Assembly (NCBI RefSeq): GCF_037042905.1
Contig: NW_026974141.1
Location: 7,481,001 to 7,545,000 of the forward strand
Origin: Lytechinus pictus
Taxonomy: Eukaryota > Echinodermata > Echinoidea > Temnopleuroida > Toxopneustidae
DNA: 64,000 bases
Direction of reading: 5' to 3'
Numbering within the stretch: position 1 is the first letter of the stretch; each line of letters begins with the position of its first letter. Made by a program: the position numbers and the translations under genes. The notes under the pieces were generated by a model. That model saw nothing but the letters and a program-made list of their open reading frames with translations. It made no database searches and was not told the origin of the DNA. This document shows, piece by piece, positions 44,875 to 55,823 of the stretch.

Positions 44875-45912
44875 TCATGCCTCCGAAGTGTGTTCATTAA
44901 CAGTTGATTCCCCGTCCAACTGTGCAAGATAAATCACCCTTTTGACTGCCTTTCGAAACCGTTTATTGAAGGCAGCAAAGATCACTGCATTCATCCAGCT
45001 GTTCGACATCAGCAAAAGACTGGATATAAACCTTGCCATAGGTGTGGCTATGGATGTTTCCTGGCTGAACTGCGACGCAGAGACAATGCTCCATGGAAGG
45101 ATAGCCAGAAAGAATGTAATTGTGGTTACTATTAGAACGCGGAGACCTTTGAGGCTCCCTCTACGTGGTTGGGTAGGGTCTCTCTGGACGGTATCACTCT
45201 CGTTGGCGATATCGCTAGGAGCCACGTTTGCAGAACGTTTCGACTGACCGGAAGCGACCAGCATAACCTTGATGTTTGAGATAGACGTCAAGAGCAGAGT
45301 GATGGAGAAGATCAAAAGACTCGTCACGAGGCTCGGTCGGAAGGCGAGTCGCTCGGACGAGAAATCGGAAAGGCACAGGTTGCTCTTGGCAACAGTCCTG
45401 CCTCGAAGTAAACTCAAGGCACCATTAGAGGCGGCCATTGTGCAGAGGAATAGAAGGACGATCCTGGCGCGTTTCATCGAGACGAAACTGAAGTAACGGA
45501 GAGGAAAGATGACGGCGACAAAACGATCAAAGCAAGCACAGGAAATGAGTAGAGCCGAGAGGTTGGTTAACCCAGTACAGGCTGCTCCTCGAATCGCGCA
45601 CATTGCTGATGAGAACGGTTGACCTGGGCCAATGATGATTGACAGCATCGACAGACCGCAGCAGAAAATACCCGTGAGGAAGTCCGTGACTGCTAGAGCC
45701 TGAAATACAAACTGTTGCATTTCTTCAAAGCAGTTCCTGACTTTGTATAAAATTATGAGGATGAAGGTGTTACTAATTACTGTCATCAATAAACAAATCG
45801 CAAGAAGGGTAGCTTGTGTAATACTGAGAGCTGAAACATTTATCGCACCTCCTCCTCCAGCACCTCCACCTTCCGATATAGTCACGTTAGTGTAGCTTTC
45901 AGTAGTAGCCAT
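44875..45912 (-). CDS. Rhodopsin-class (class A) GPCR, copy 2, single exon
   Basis: Intact 345-residue receptor, paralogue of the gene at 36.3 kb and in the same orientation. The frame is open a further six codons 5' to a TTG, but the first ATG is at 45912 and aligns with the start of copy 1, so I use it. From that ATG: glycosylation sequons in the N-terminus, an unusual Gly-rich stretch (about 15-23), TM1 with N48, TM2 with D77, C105 at the TM3 start, DRF (129-131), C180 in ECL2, LPW around P273 in TM6, and NAVIF from N308 in TM7, then a basic helix 8. Intracellular loop 3 is a few residues longer than in copy 1. The loop-2 to TM5 block is nearly identical in both copies, while N- and C-termini differ, as expected of tandem duplicates diverging at ligand- and coupling-related ends. 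A 60-bp minisatellite starts about 50 bp 5' of the ATG and a hAT-type MITE ends 29 bp past the stop. The polyadenylation signal was not identified. Confidence 0.93.
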   Translation of the reverse strand: MATTESYTNVTISEGGGAGGGGAINVSALSITQATLLAICLLMTVISNTFILIILYKVRNCFEEMQQFVFQALAVTDFLTGIFCCGLSMLSIIIGPGQPFSSAMCAIRGAACTGLTNLSALLISCACFDRFVAVIFPLRYFSFVSMKRARIVLLFLCTMAASNGALSLLRGRTVAKSNLCLSDFSSERLAFRPSLVTSLLIFSITLLLTSISNIKVMLVASGQSKRSANVAPSDIANESDTVQRDPTQPRRGSLKGLRVLIVTTITFFLAILPWSIVSASQFSQETSIATPMARFISSLLLMSNSWMNAVIFAAFNKRFRKAVKRVIYLAQLDGESTVNEHTSEA

Positions 45913-45961
45913 AAGGACACGCACTAACAATCAATTCCTAAAGAGTTACCTTCTTGACCCT

Positions 45962-46385
45962 CAGGTATTTAGTCGACAGGTTATTGAGTGTTCTAGGATG
46001 GTTTCCTTCTTGGTTTTCAAGTATTTTTGTTGACAATTTGGTGGGTGTTGTTTCAGAAGAATTTCTCTCCTGGTTTGCAGGTGTTTCTTTGTTGGCCGGT
46101 TATTCAATGTTGTTCCAGAAACGTTGCCTTTCTGGTCTTCAAGTATTTAATCGACAGGTTGTTGATTGTTGTTCCAAAACAGTTTCCACCCTGGAACTCA
46201 GATATTTAGTCAACAGGTTTGCGAATGTTGTACCAGAGGACCTTTCTTCCTGGTTTTCAAGTATTTAGTCGACAGGTTGTTTGGTGTTGTTCCAGAAGGT
46301 TTTCCTTTCTGGTCTTCGGGTATTTTTGTTGGTAGATTGGGGAGTATTTTATTATCAAGAGGGATTAAATCTACCTCTAAACGCT
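45962..46385 (+). repeat. ~60-bp minisatellite 5' of GPCR 2
   Basis: About seven units, each with a (A/G)GTATTTAGTCGACAGGTT-like start, GTTGTTCCAGAA in the middle and CCTGGTTTTCA at the end; unit starts near 45964, 46022, 46084, 46142, 46202, 46262 and 46320. The 60-bp period keeps plus-strand frames open, giving an apparent 20-residue repeat peptide that I do not regard as a gene. Confidence 0.8.
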
Positions 46386-47277
46386 AAATTTGGTCTTTGT
46401 TTCAAACCAATCAATGAATCTGTCAATCACTTTTGTAGTTCGCGAAATAAAATCTCAGACACTCAAGAATGCTAGAGGATCATTATTCTGATATCCAAAA
46501 GACTCAAACAAACAATGACCAAATAGCTTCCAAAGTGCAGTCAAGGTACAATGACGAGCTTTGATGGAGACTGAAAGTGAAAAAAAGGACTCACGCTGAA
46601 AAGAGTAGAGCAATTTCATTCCGTATCTAATATTTCTGAGCGTAACCTTGAAGACAAAGTTTGTAACTACTTTCTATTCCAAGAAAAAAAATATTCGAAG
46701 AAGAGTGATGATACAGGTATCACTTTTCCGAAATTTATTCATTTATGAGCAACTGTTGAATGAAACTCCTTCCCCGCCACTTGAAAAGGCTGATAAAGAT
46801 GAAATTTGATAGGAAGCCCCTACCGTGACTCCATCGCTTTATGATGTAATCAGATGAAGATATGAACTCATTACTGGCAGTGGTGATAAAAAGCATACGA
46901 GCGAGTGCGATGAATCCACACCTACGGTACTATTCTTTAAAACACGCACGTGATAATACAGTGTTTCAATTTCATCAGCGGGCACAAAATCAATCGCTCT
47001 GCCTCTTCTGTACTTTAACTGGTGGTATTAACGGACTTGCCCTAGTTGTTGAGCACGTCATCCCGCGCTCTGAAAAACAGCAAGTCCCTGGGGAAACACT
47101 TCAAAACATTTCTGTGATAGCTTTTCTGCAAAATATCAATAATTCAAACACCATGACTCCAGTAGCGTTTATAACGTCTATCACAATGATGATACGATCA
47201 TAACAAATTTCATAACAGAAGTGCTCTTCCCGACCCTCCCCCCCCCAAAGGAAATGAAATAAAAATGATATTAATGT
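46386..47277. other. No supported gene
   Basis: An ATG-initiated plus-strand frame of 113 codons (46862-47203) is the longest here; it contains CLFCTLTGGING and VVEHVIPRSE but no family I recognise, so I leave it uncalled. Confidence 0.5.
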
Positions 47278-47340
47278 TGATGATGATAATGATGATAACG
47301 ACAATGATGAAATGATGATGATGATGAAGATGATGATGAT
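47278..47340 (+). repeat. (GAT)n microsatellite
   Basis: Imperfect GATGATAATGATGATGA repeats. Confidence 0.8.
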
Positions 47341-47949
47341 CTTGGGGGTGCTTCACCATCGATCCCTAGGGTCATGGCTCCCCGAATCAGAGACGAATAG
47401 GTTCCGAATCCATCCGAATCAGACCATATTCGGGCAGAATCGGCCCGAATTTATTCGGGAGAATTCGGTTTTAGTGTGACCCTGGCTTTTTAAAAGGGGA
47501 TACATCCTGCATATTGTTTGTTAACGAAACGGGAGCCATTAGTGCACAACGTGGGAGTTACTGGCTCTTGTTCATGATAAAGGAAACAACCGGAAGTGTA
47601 TAACCTTTTATTCGAATCGGTTTCTTTATTCATTAAAAAAGTCACGATTCTGTCTCTTTTTGCAGGGATGCTAATGGATGTTTGAGGGTGTTCAATAAAG
47701 GAATGATAAAACATAATGCAGCAAAAGATACTGTCTATATTTGATTGATTCACATCAAATAAAGAAAATTACAATGACTATTTCATCCTCTCTTTCATCC
47801 GTTTGCCCAACTTTTGTTTCATAAGTGAAATCGAAGCTACCTTTGGGAGTCATAATAATGTAGAAAACAAAATTATGTAAGAAAGTGGAGCGGAGGGGGT
47901 GGGTGTTGTGATTTGGGTATCCTTCCCCCACAATCATTTCTGTCTCTAC

Positions 47950-48160
47950 ATGCGCTGCTTTTCCGACGGCGTCAACACTGAAATCTTAACCAAGGTTAAG
48001 ATTTTGAAATGTCATCATAACTTAGGGCGTATATATGGACCCAGATGTTGAAACTTGAACATAAGGGCGATCAAGTATTACTTAACAGCCTGTATGAGTT
48101 TCAGGTCACATGACCAAGGTTAAAGGTCACATTGGGTCAACAAACTTAGCATTGCATTAT
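47950..48160 (-). repeat. Single diverged copy of the DR1-array unit
   Basis: Inverted relative to 8-9 kb: CGACGGCGTCAACAC, AACCAAGGTTAAGATTTTGA, CATGACCAAGGTTAAAGGTC. The DR1 motif is degraded by one base (GGTTAAAGGTCA). Confidence 0.72.
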
Positions 48161-48467
48161 CATATGAACTAACAGAGCCTGTTGAAAATTCCCCGGGTGC
48201 CACTTGTATTTTCCTTTATACTTTGCAAATGTCAGTTTCCAGGGATTCTGTATCATCATCTCTACTTTCCCTTTTTTGTGCTTGCTTCAATTAATATTAC
48301 CATTATTAAACGTCTTATATTGTTTAATGAGTTTTTATTCTTAAGTTTGCCTCTTATTCTCTTTCCAGTTTCCACCTCTTGCTTTCCCTTTTCTTTTGAC
48401 TTATCTCTATTTGTTTTCCTTTTCTCATCCTTTTCCTCTCTTCTCTCCTCTTTCATCCTTAATCTTT

Positions 48468-48524
48468 CACTCCCCCCTTTATTCACTGGTGACACGGTGT
48501 CACCAATGAATAAAGGGGGGAGTG
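48468..48524. repeat. 57-bp near-perfect palindrome
   Basis: CACTCCCCCCTTTATTCACT through GACAC and its inverse, with one mismatch pair. Could form a cruciform; not a bacterial-type terminator. Confidence 0.8.
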
Positions 48525-48588
48525 TCACACCTTGTAGTAATTATGTTATGACTTTTGGCATTTACTTATGATACATTTCTTTTTCATC

Positions 48589-48719
48589 TGTATGAATCTG
48601 TATTGTATTTGAATATTTATTTATAATGTTTACTTTTATTTTTGTTATGTTCCTATTTGTTTATATAGTCTTTGACTGCTTGTGATTGTATTTTGATAGT
48701 TTTATTGCAATAAAATCCA
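48589..48719 (+). repeat. Direct repeat, copy 1 (AATAAA-terminated)
   Basis: TGTATGAATCTGTATTGTAT to TTTTATTGCAATAAAATCC; repeated at 48938-49063. Looks like the 3' end of a retroposed transcript. Confidence 0.7.
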
Positions 48720-48937
48720 ATATATATATCACATGAGTGCTAAAATCATTAGAAAACTTGTTTTTTCATCACGGCATTCTCGAAGAGAACATCAGAAAAA
48801 GGGAAGATTGAGGAATAGAAATAATGAATTGATTTGATTTGAAGAATAATTGATCAATTTATTTCAAGTAGTTGATTATTTAATTTCTCAATCAAATTGT
48901 CAACAAAATTATGTAAGAAAGTGGGGCGGAGGGGTGG

Positions 48938-49063
48938 GTGTATGAATCTGTATTGTATTTGAATATTTATTTATAATGTTTACTTTTATTTTTGTTATGT
49001 TCCTATTTGTATAGTCTTTGACTGCTTGTGATTGTATTTTGATAGTTTTATTGCAATAAAATC
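48938..49063 (+). repeat. Direct repeat, copy 2
   Basis: Near-identical to 48589-48719 with a 4-bp deletion. Preceded by GTAAGAAAGTGGGGCGGAGG, matching 47878-47900, and followed by TTTCACTCCCCCCTTTATTC, matching 48465-48485, so several local segments were duplicated and reshuffled. Confidence 0.7.
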
Positions 49064-49322
49064 CTTAATCCTTTCATCCTTAATCTTTCACTCCCCCCTT
49101 TATTCACTAATTTTTTTTTTAATTTCCATGTTAAGCCGCCAACGACTAACAATTTTTTGTGATGTCAAATGTTCTTTTATCCAGCTATTGTTTGGCTTTC
49201 CTAATATGGAAAGACAATTTGATTACACATATTGGATAAAAGGGGTATTACAGAATGAATAGTCCCAGACCTCTATTTGTTTATCGTATACATATTTCTT
49301 TCTTCACCCCAAATCCCCCTAC

Positions 49323-49455
49323 TACCGGTAGGAAGTAATTCCTTAAAAAGCTGTGTGCGCTATGAACGCCTAGCTTAGCCGGGTAATATAGGAGCGCCTT
49401 GAGCACCCAACAAGGTGGATATGTGCGCAATATAAATACCCTATATTATTATTAC
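49323..49455 (+). mobile_element. SINE subfamily 1, 5'-truncated
   Basis: Begins inside the body at TACCGGTAGGAAGTAATTCC and continues to the CCCTATATTATTATTA tail. The Pol III head is absent, so it cannot be transcribed from its own promoter. Confidence 0.83.
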
Positions 49456-50137
49456 TTACTTTGGTAAAAATCTCTAGAAGCTGTTGACCTCCCTCCCCCA
49501 CTTTAGCCCCACCCCTACAAATTTATTGAAAATGAAGACCCTTAATATTGCAATGTTTAGTTTTATAAGCTACCCTTTATAATGACATGTGGTCTTCTTT
49601 CCGCATACCATACAACTATCCCTTTATCATTTCCACAGCCCTAGTACCTTTATCCTTTCATTGCTTACGGTATTCATATTTTGAAAACCTATTAAAGAAC
49701 ATGAGCTTTTTATCTGCATAATTCACCGCGGGGGAGGGGTCAATGCCATTGGACAGCCTCTGAGGAAAAAAAAAACAGGAGGGGGGGGGGGCTCTTTTGC
49801 GAATAGGCGCGGAATACGAATACAGTGGAAAAAACCCCAAAATAGGGAAAAAGCCCTTTAGGTTTACACTGGAATAAATACACTTCATTGTAGAGTTGGT
49901 AATTTTCAAAGATGGGAAATGTGCACAGAATTCTTTGAATCCTCGTTTAGGGTCATTTTTCAGGACAATATTCGCAGATGCTATCAATTCTTCAATGACA
50001 GTGACCCCCCCCCCCCCCCGGCCTAATTCACCCTCAAACTCAAAGTCCTGACAGTGTGCTAAACTGGCTGCTTTTGAAATGCAAGTCATGTGACAATTGC
50101 TCCTTAAAGTACGAAAAATACTTTGGGTCAACTGCTC

Positions 50138-50416
50138 CACTGGCGGACCCAGGGGGGGGGGGGGCACAGCCGGCCCTAGCCCACCCCCCTCCCCTTTGAG
50201 AGGGCACAATGAAAATTTGTAATGTAAAAATGTCGTTAAAACAGAAGTGTGCCCCCCCCCCCTTTGAAAGTGAAGACCCCCCCTTTTTTTTGCTTGCCAA
50301 ATTTTTTTCGTTGACGAAATCCCCTCAATTTTTGGTTAAACCATTTTTTTTTTGCTATTCAACTTTTTCCATGGGAAAGTGTGCCCCCCTTTAAACAAAT
50401 CCTGGATCCGCCACTT
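50138..50416. mobile_element. hAT-type MITE interrupted at its right tip by MITE B
   Basis: Left tip CACTGGCGGACCCAGG preceded by AACTGCTC (50130-50137). The right tip CCTGGATCCGCCACTT is cut by the TTAA insertion, after which AACTGCTC resumes at 51017-51024. With the TTAA element removed, the 8-bp duplication is perfect. Confidence 0.75.
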
Positions 50417-50418
50417 AA

Positions 50419-51014
50419 AGGGGAATCCAACCCAAATAAAAACTTGTTTTTATAAGGAAAAGAAAATTCAGACAAGTTGATAGGTGAAATTTTGAACAAT
50501 ATTGGACAAAAAACAAGAAAGTTATGAATTTTTAAAAGTTGTAAATATTGGTAATCACTATATCCATGGAGACTTCAAATTTGGCCGCATATGGGATGTC
50601 ACAGTGATGTAAGGCAAGGACTACTCTTCCATGTACTCCCATACATATTATGGCTAAAATGTCATTTTTCCCAAAAGTTTTATTTCAAATCGTATTTTTC
50701 TTTCATGAGGACATAAAACAATATACTACCTGGGCTATATTTAGATTACTGCCCCAGGGGAATGGGTACTTAGGAGAAAACCACAAATCCCTGATAATAA
50801 AGTACATGGCCTATGGGAAAGTTATCCTTGCCCCTTGTCATAATTTACTTACTCGGTTGCCAATTTGAAATCTACATAGTATTAATGATCTCAATTTTAA
50901 AGCAGCTATAACTTTCTTATTGCTTGTCCGATTTCTTTCAAACTTTCACCATTCTGTTTAATTTATTTTTCTCCTTCCCAACACAACATTTTATGGCCAA
51001 GGCTGGATTCCCCT
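50419..51014. mobile_element. TTAA fold-back MITE, family B copy 2
   Basis: TTAA at 50415-50418 and 51015-51018 with AGGGGAATCCAACC and GGCTGGATTCCCCT tips. About 596 bp, reverse orientation relative to copy 1. It sits at the right edge of a hAT-like element. Confidence 0.86.
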
Positions 51015-51339
51015 TTAACTGCTCCGTATTTCGATATTAAAAAAAATGCTCCACTGACATTTACCTGTTCAAGTAATATTTGCTCCATCAATGCTCAGCC
51101 TAATTTAAAAAAAATAACAAGTAGTGCCTACTGACCCTAAAGGAGGATTTTTAAATATGTATTTGTAATTTTGAACAGAAAACATGAACAAAATAATGCG
51201 AACACAGCGCAAATGTATTTCAAATACGTGCTGTGTATTGTAAGTCTTGCGTGAACCATGTATACCTGAGTTGGAATTATTTCCTCATGTTGACGTGTTT
51301 TCATCATCTTTTGTTCTGTTCTGTGTATATACATTGTAC

Positions 51340-51417
51340 ATACATTTTATCTTCATTGGTGTAAACCAGGGAAAAGGGAATTTCCTTTATGGACAATAAA
51401 GTTATTCAATTCAATGT
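51340..51417 (+). repeat. Putative retroposon 3' end
   Basis: TTTATGGACAATAAAGTTAT then TCAATTCAAT, a short-repeat tail. A related (TTCAA)n tail is at 16.13-16.2 kb on the other strand. Confidence 0.4.
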
Positions 51418-51579
51418 CAGAGGAGCATTCATCGCCAGAACATAATATCGACGGAGCAATTGTCACGTAGTAACTGTCGTATTTTTAATTTAGGCGCAAT
51501 GATCCTAGGAGCAAAATTAACGTAGCCGGAAGAAAAGTCGGTTCCTCCTGGACTGGTACGTATGTGTTGGGCTGTGACG

Positions 51580-51870
51580 TATGGTTGGCCGTTCCCGCCA
51601 AAACGCATGCCAAACGCATGACTATATTAAGCATGCGTAATGACAGAACCACGCGTACGTAATGACAGAACCACGCGTACGTTATGCCAAAACCATACGT
51701 ACGTTAAGAATGTCATAGAAGCATGATATAAAATGTCCATACGTACGTTCTGTCAAGACCATACGTACGTTATGACAGATCCACGCGTACGCTATGAAAG
51801 AATCATGCGTACGTTCTGACTTGCACGCATATGGTTTTGGCATGCGTTTTGGTGGGAACGGCCAACCATA
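51580..51870. mobile_element. Fold-back MITE containing a 22-bp-period array
   Basis: Arms TATGGTTGGCCGTTCCC and its inverse (right end GGGAACGGCCAACCATA), extended by CCAAAACGCATGCC. GTGAC occurs at 51574-51578 and 51871-51875, a possible 5-bp duplication with a one-base offset on the left. The centre is a tandem array, described separately. Confidence 0.75.
51629..51818 (+). repeat. 22-bp tandem array with ACGTACGT cores
   Basis: ACGCGTACGT, ATACGTACGT or a close variant begins at 51651, 51673, 51695, 51739, 51761, 51783 and 51805, all in exact 22-bp register; the slot at 51717 is degenerate. Cores are self-complementary and separated by (T/A)ATGACAGA(A/T)CC-like linkers. Confidence 0.85.
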
Positions 51871-52138
51871 GTGACTTGCGAGTTTGTGTGGTCATGGTGG
51901 TGTGCGACTCGACTGTGGCGATGCAGTGGGCACGTGGAATTTAGAATGGATAGAATATCAATCACCGACATGCAATATTCCTTCTTGACACGCAAGTCTA
52001 TGAAATACCGTCAGTACCATCAAATTAACGCTATGTTAAATCTAAAATAATTAAGCCATCCTAGCAAGTGCAAGGGTTGATCAATTCATGACCACATAGT
52101 TCAAGACTATTATCAGGACAGCTACAGCATGTAGTCTA

Positions 52139-53194
52139 CAGTGCGTCTCAAAAAAAAACTATACACTTTTGAAATGGCGGCCAAACAAATAATATATAAC
52201 TTTTGGGGAAAAGTTTTTGATATATGGAAAGCCAATAAGGACAACTTTCATATGACACCAAAGATCGGAAAGCTATCAATGCTTGAGTGAACACTACTCA
52301 CTTAAATGAAGGGTATGAAAATTAGGCAAGCAGGAATTAGCCTTCCAATCTCTTTCATTTTTTTTTAGAGGCGAGCCCTTTGGAATTTGCAAATTTGAGG
52401 GCTTTGGGATGAATTAATCATCAGTCGTGATCAGTTACTTGTTTGATAAAATTTCATGAATGATTGAAATGAAATCTAATGCAGGAGTGAACATGAATTG
52501 CAATTTTAAAGTAGAAATATATTGAAAATCGTAAAAATTGAGAATTATATATCAAATTAAAGGAGAAATTAAGGAGATCACGATGGTGTACATCATTTAT
52601 CATGGAGACCGATGAAACTCAGTTAATTGATAGTTAAAAGTTCTCTCTCTGAATGCTTCAAACACGCAAAATTACGTCCGCGATATTGGGGATTTTTTAT
52701 GACGTCACTGTCTGTACGAGAGGCGTGATTGGCTCTTCCACGTGAAGCTCCACTTGCTTGCAAAACCTGTTGCGAGGGTACGTTTTCTCCACACTGTCAC
52801 TGAATACTAGGTTTCGATCACGAAATGAAAGAAAACCCAGAATTTTATCCAGATTTGGATTTTCAAATTGATGATTTTGTAGATGAAGAGAATGATGATG
52901 AAGTGAACAACAAAGTGACGTAGTTGGAGGTTAAATTGGGAATTACGCACTGAGCATTTAAACTTTTTTCGTGTGGATCGCCGCAGTTTGTTCATGAAAG
53001 TCAGGAGAATAGGGGTGAGATAGAACGTAAGTGGGTGAGTAGGTTGATGGGAAAAAGGTCAACAGAACATTTAGCCCCCCCCCCCCCCACCTCCCTCTCT
53101 CCTCCCCTTCCCTCCTGTTCAGAACGAAACTGATTGCTATTACATTTTCTGTTTGGCAGCCATTTAAATAGTGTACAGTTTTTTTTTAAGGACT
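52139..53194. mobile_element. Mariner-like TA-flanked element, copy 1
   Basis: TA then CAGTGCGTCTCAAAAAAAAA at the left; the right end ends GTTTGGCAGCCATTTAAATA ... GACTG followed by TA with a small deletion in the tip. No transposase. Body matches the element at 54.1 kb. Confidence 0.72.
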
Positions 53195-53234
53195 GTATTA
53201 CAAAAGTAGCACATTGTTTATCCTTCTTACGAAA

Positions 53235-53652
53235 GAAAAAGTAAAACTTTTGGGGAAAGGGAATATTAGAAATGTTATGTATTGGAGTGAAATTATGAAA
53301 GAGTAGTTCTTTGACCCGTTGCATAAAGGTTACTATTGTGGTAACTTTGCCATTCAATCGTAACTACCACGATAACAATACTCACCAGCCAATCAGATTC
53401 AAGGACTCACTAAAAGTTACCACTGGATGGCAACATTATGCAACATTGCCCTTGTCTTACATCACGATGATATCACCAAAGCGGATAATTTGAAGTCTCC
53501 ATAGATAGAGTGATAACCAATTTGTACAACTTTACTTAAATCACAACTTTCTTATTGTTTGCCCGAAATTGTTCCAACTTTCACTTATACTAATCTGATT
53601 TTTCTCTTCCCTCTAAAAACAACTTTTCAAATTGGGTTGGATTCCCCTTTGC
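53235..53652 (+). repeat. Family B MITE, truncated third copy
   Basis: Right half matches family B (ACATCACGATGATATCACC, TTGAAGTCTCCATAG, GGGTTGGATTCCCCTTT). The left part from about 53235 also matches, but about 135 bp of unrelated, partly self-complementary sequence (53313-53447) interrupts it. The outer left end is missing. Confidence 0.65.
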
Positions 53653-54096
53653 TCTTCTCCGGCGACAGTTGTTCCACTATGGATTGGTCCCCCATTACAC
53701 CGTAACCATTACCATGGTTACAACCTGAAATATATTAAGGCACAGAGAACGATATGTAAACGGGACACAGATGTAGGCCTGGATACAATGTCATTTGTGG
53801 AATTTAATCTTTATCGTCCTTAATCGTATTATAGCGCCCTCAATCGGCATCAGCATTGACATGAGAACAGTTGAATTACATGTCCTTTTAATATCTCCAT
53901 GTATTTGAGCGCGGGAATATCATTATATAAGAAAACACAACAAAAAGCTTCATTGTTTTCTTCCTGTTTTAAAAAAAAACTACACTGAATTTTAGTTCAG
54001 GGGCGTGGACCCAGTATAGGGAAGTTCACTGGTCGGAATTGAGAAGCCACTTGTTCGAAACCTAATGTATCTTTAAGCTTTACCGTAGACCCCCTA

Positions 54097-55823
54097 CAGT
54101 GCGTCTCAAAAAAAACTATACACTTTTGAAATGGCTGCCAAACAAGAAATATGTCACTTTGGGGAAAAATATCTATATATATAGAAAGCCAATAGAGTAA
54201 ACTTTCAAATGACACCAAAAAGTTGGAAGACTATTCATGCTTGAGTGAGCACTACCCACTTAAACAAAGGGTATGAAAATTAGGGTGGGCAGGAATAAGC
54301 CTTCCAATTTCTTTCAGTTTTTGAGAGGCGAGTCCCCTGGAACTTGCAAAGTTGAGGGTGTTGTGATAAATTAATGATCAATCATTATTAATTTAGGTTC
54401 TTAGAGCTAATTTCAAGAATTATCAAATTTAAATTTAATGCATGAGTAAACATGAATTACATTTTTTAGTGCATCATTTTTCACCTTTTCACGTGGATCT
54501 CAGCAATGTGTTAATGGGAGTCAGAATAGGGATGGGATAGGACTTAGGTGGGGGAAGTAGGTTGATGGGACAAAGGCCAACAGAACAGCTTAGCCACCCA
54601 CCCACCCCCCCCCCTCTCTCTCTCTCTACCCCTTCCTCCCATCCTGAGAGACTTGCCTTTGCTAGGGTGTGCAGGAATTAGCCTTCCAGTTTTGTTTAGA
54701 GGTGAGTCTTTTGGAACTTGCAAAGTTAAAGGTGTCATGCTAAATTATTGATGAATTGAGATCAGTTTTGGTTTCTTAAGCTAATTTCATGAGGTACTAA
54801 ATTGAAATGCAGTGCATGAGTAAACAGGAATTGTAATTTAGTGTAGCAATTTAAGTTTATTATGTGGATCTTAGCAATGTGCTTGTGAGAGTCAGAGTAA
54901 TGTGATGTTACCTTTTGCATGCAAGGGGGTCAGCTAGGGTAAGACTGGGTTTAACAGTTAAAGGGGCATTCTTCTTTGTGTTCTCTTGCAAATGTCCTCC
55001 CCTTCACCCCCTCTTTCTTTCTCCTGGATCATGGTATTCAAAACTTAAATGCCAAGTGACTGATAGATGATGGGTCTTTTATTTCCATTTAATGATTCTA
55101 AGAAATTGACTAATTATGATGATTTATGAATTCATTGAAAAAGCTGAATAATTGATTTATAATTTATTGAAAAGGCTGAATGTTTAATTGATCACATTGA
55201 TTGAGTTGATTTACTAACAAATTTTTCATCGAATGGTAAAAGTTGATAACCGAATTCTCAATTTTTTTCAAATTGACAGTCCGCTCTGGACTTTATGCGT
55301 ACATGTAGTAGCATTCAGTCTCGATTAAAGGGAGGCTAAACATTCTGTTGACCTTTTTCCCATCAGCTTACTTCACCAACTTAAGTCCTATCTCACCCCT
55401 ATTCTCCTTACTTCAATGAACACACTGCTGAGATCCACATGATAAAAAGTTAAAATGCTGCACTAAACTACAACTGACACTCACTCATGCATGAAATTTC
55501 AATTTAGTAATTCATGAAATTAGCTCTAACAATTTGAATTGATCATTAAATTATCACAACACCCTCAACTTTGCAAGTTCCAAGGGACTCGCCTCTCAAA
55601 AACTGAAAGAAATTGGAAGGCTAATTCCTGCCCACCCTAATTTTCATACCCTTTGTTTAAGTGGGTAGTGCTCACTCAAGCATGAATAGTTTTCCAACTT
55701 TTTGGCGTCATTTGAAAGTTTACTTTATTGGCTTTCCATATATATAGGTATTTTTCCCCAAAGTGACATATTTTTTGTTTGGCAGCCATTTCAAAAGTGA
55801 ATAGTTTTTTTTTAGACGCACTG
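54097..55823. mobile_element. Mariner-like TA-flanked element, copy 2, long inverted arms
   Basis: TA at 54095-54096 and 55824-55825, tips CAGTGCGTCTCAAAAA and TTTTAGACGCACTG. The arms match for about 400 bp. A ~250-bp internal module (54275-54530) is repeated in tandem at about 54660-54905. No transposase. Confidence 0.82.

Noticed and set aside
44942-45496. Plus-strand open frames antisense to GPCR 2 (and similar ones across GPCR 1)
   Set aside because: They mirror the receptor codons, have no recognisable domains and are explained by codon bias of the true genes.
45913-45930. Six extra N-terminal codons on GPCR 2
   Set aside because: The frame opens at TTG, not ATG; the first ATG aligns with the start of copy 1.
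46862-47203. 113-codon ATG frame
   Set aside because: No recognisable domain, no paralogue in the window, no splice or polyadenylation support seen.
49658-50209. 183-codon minus-strand frame
   Set aside because: Its N-terminal part translates the hAT MITE and C tracts, and the rest has no family I can name; composition is Pro/Gly/Phe biased.
51629-51818. CRISPR-like array
   Set aside because: A 22-bp unit with short linkers, no distinct spacers, in a eukaryotic MITE.
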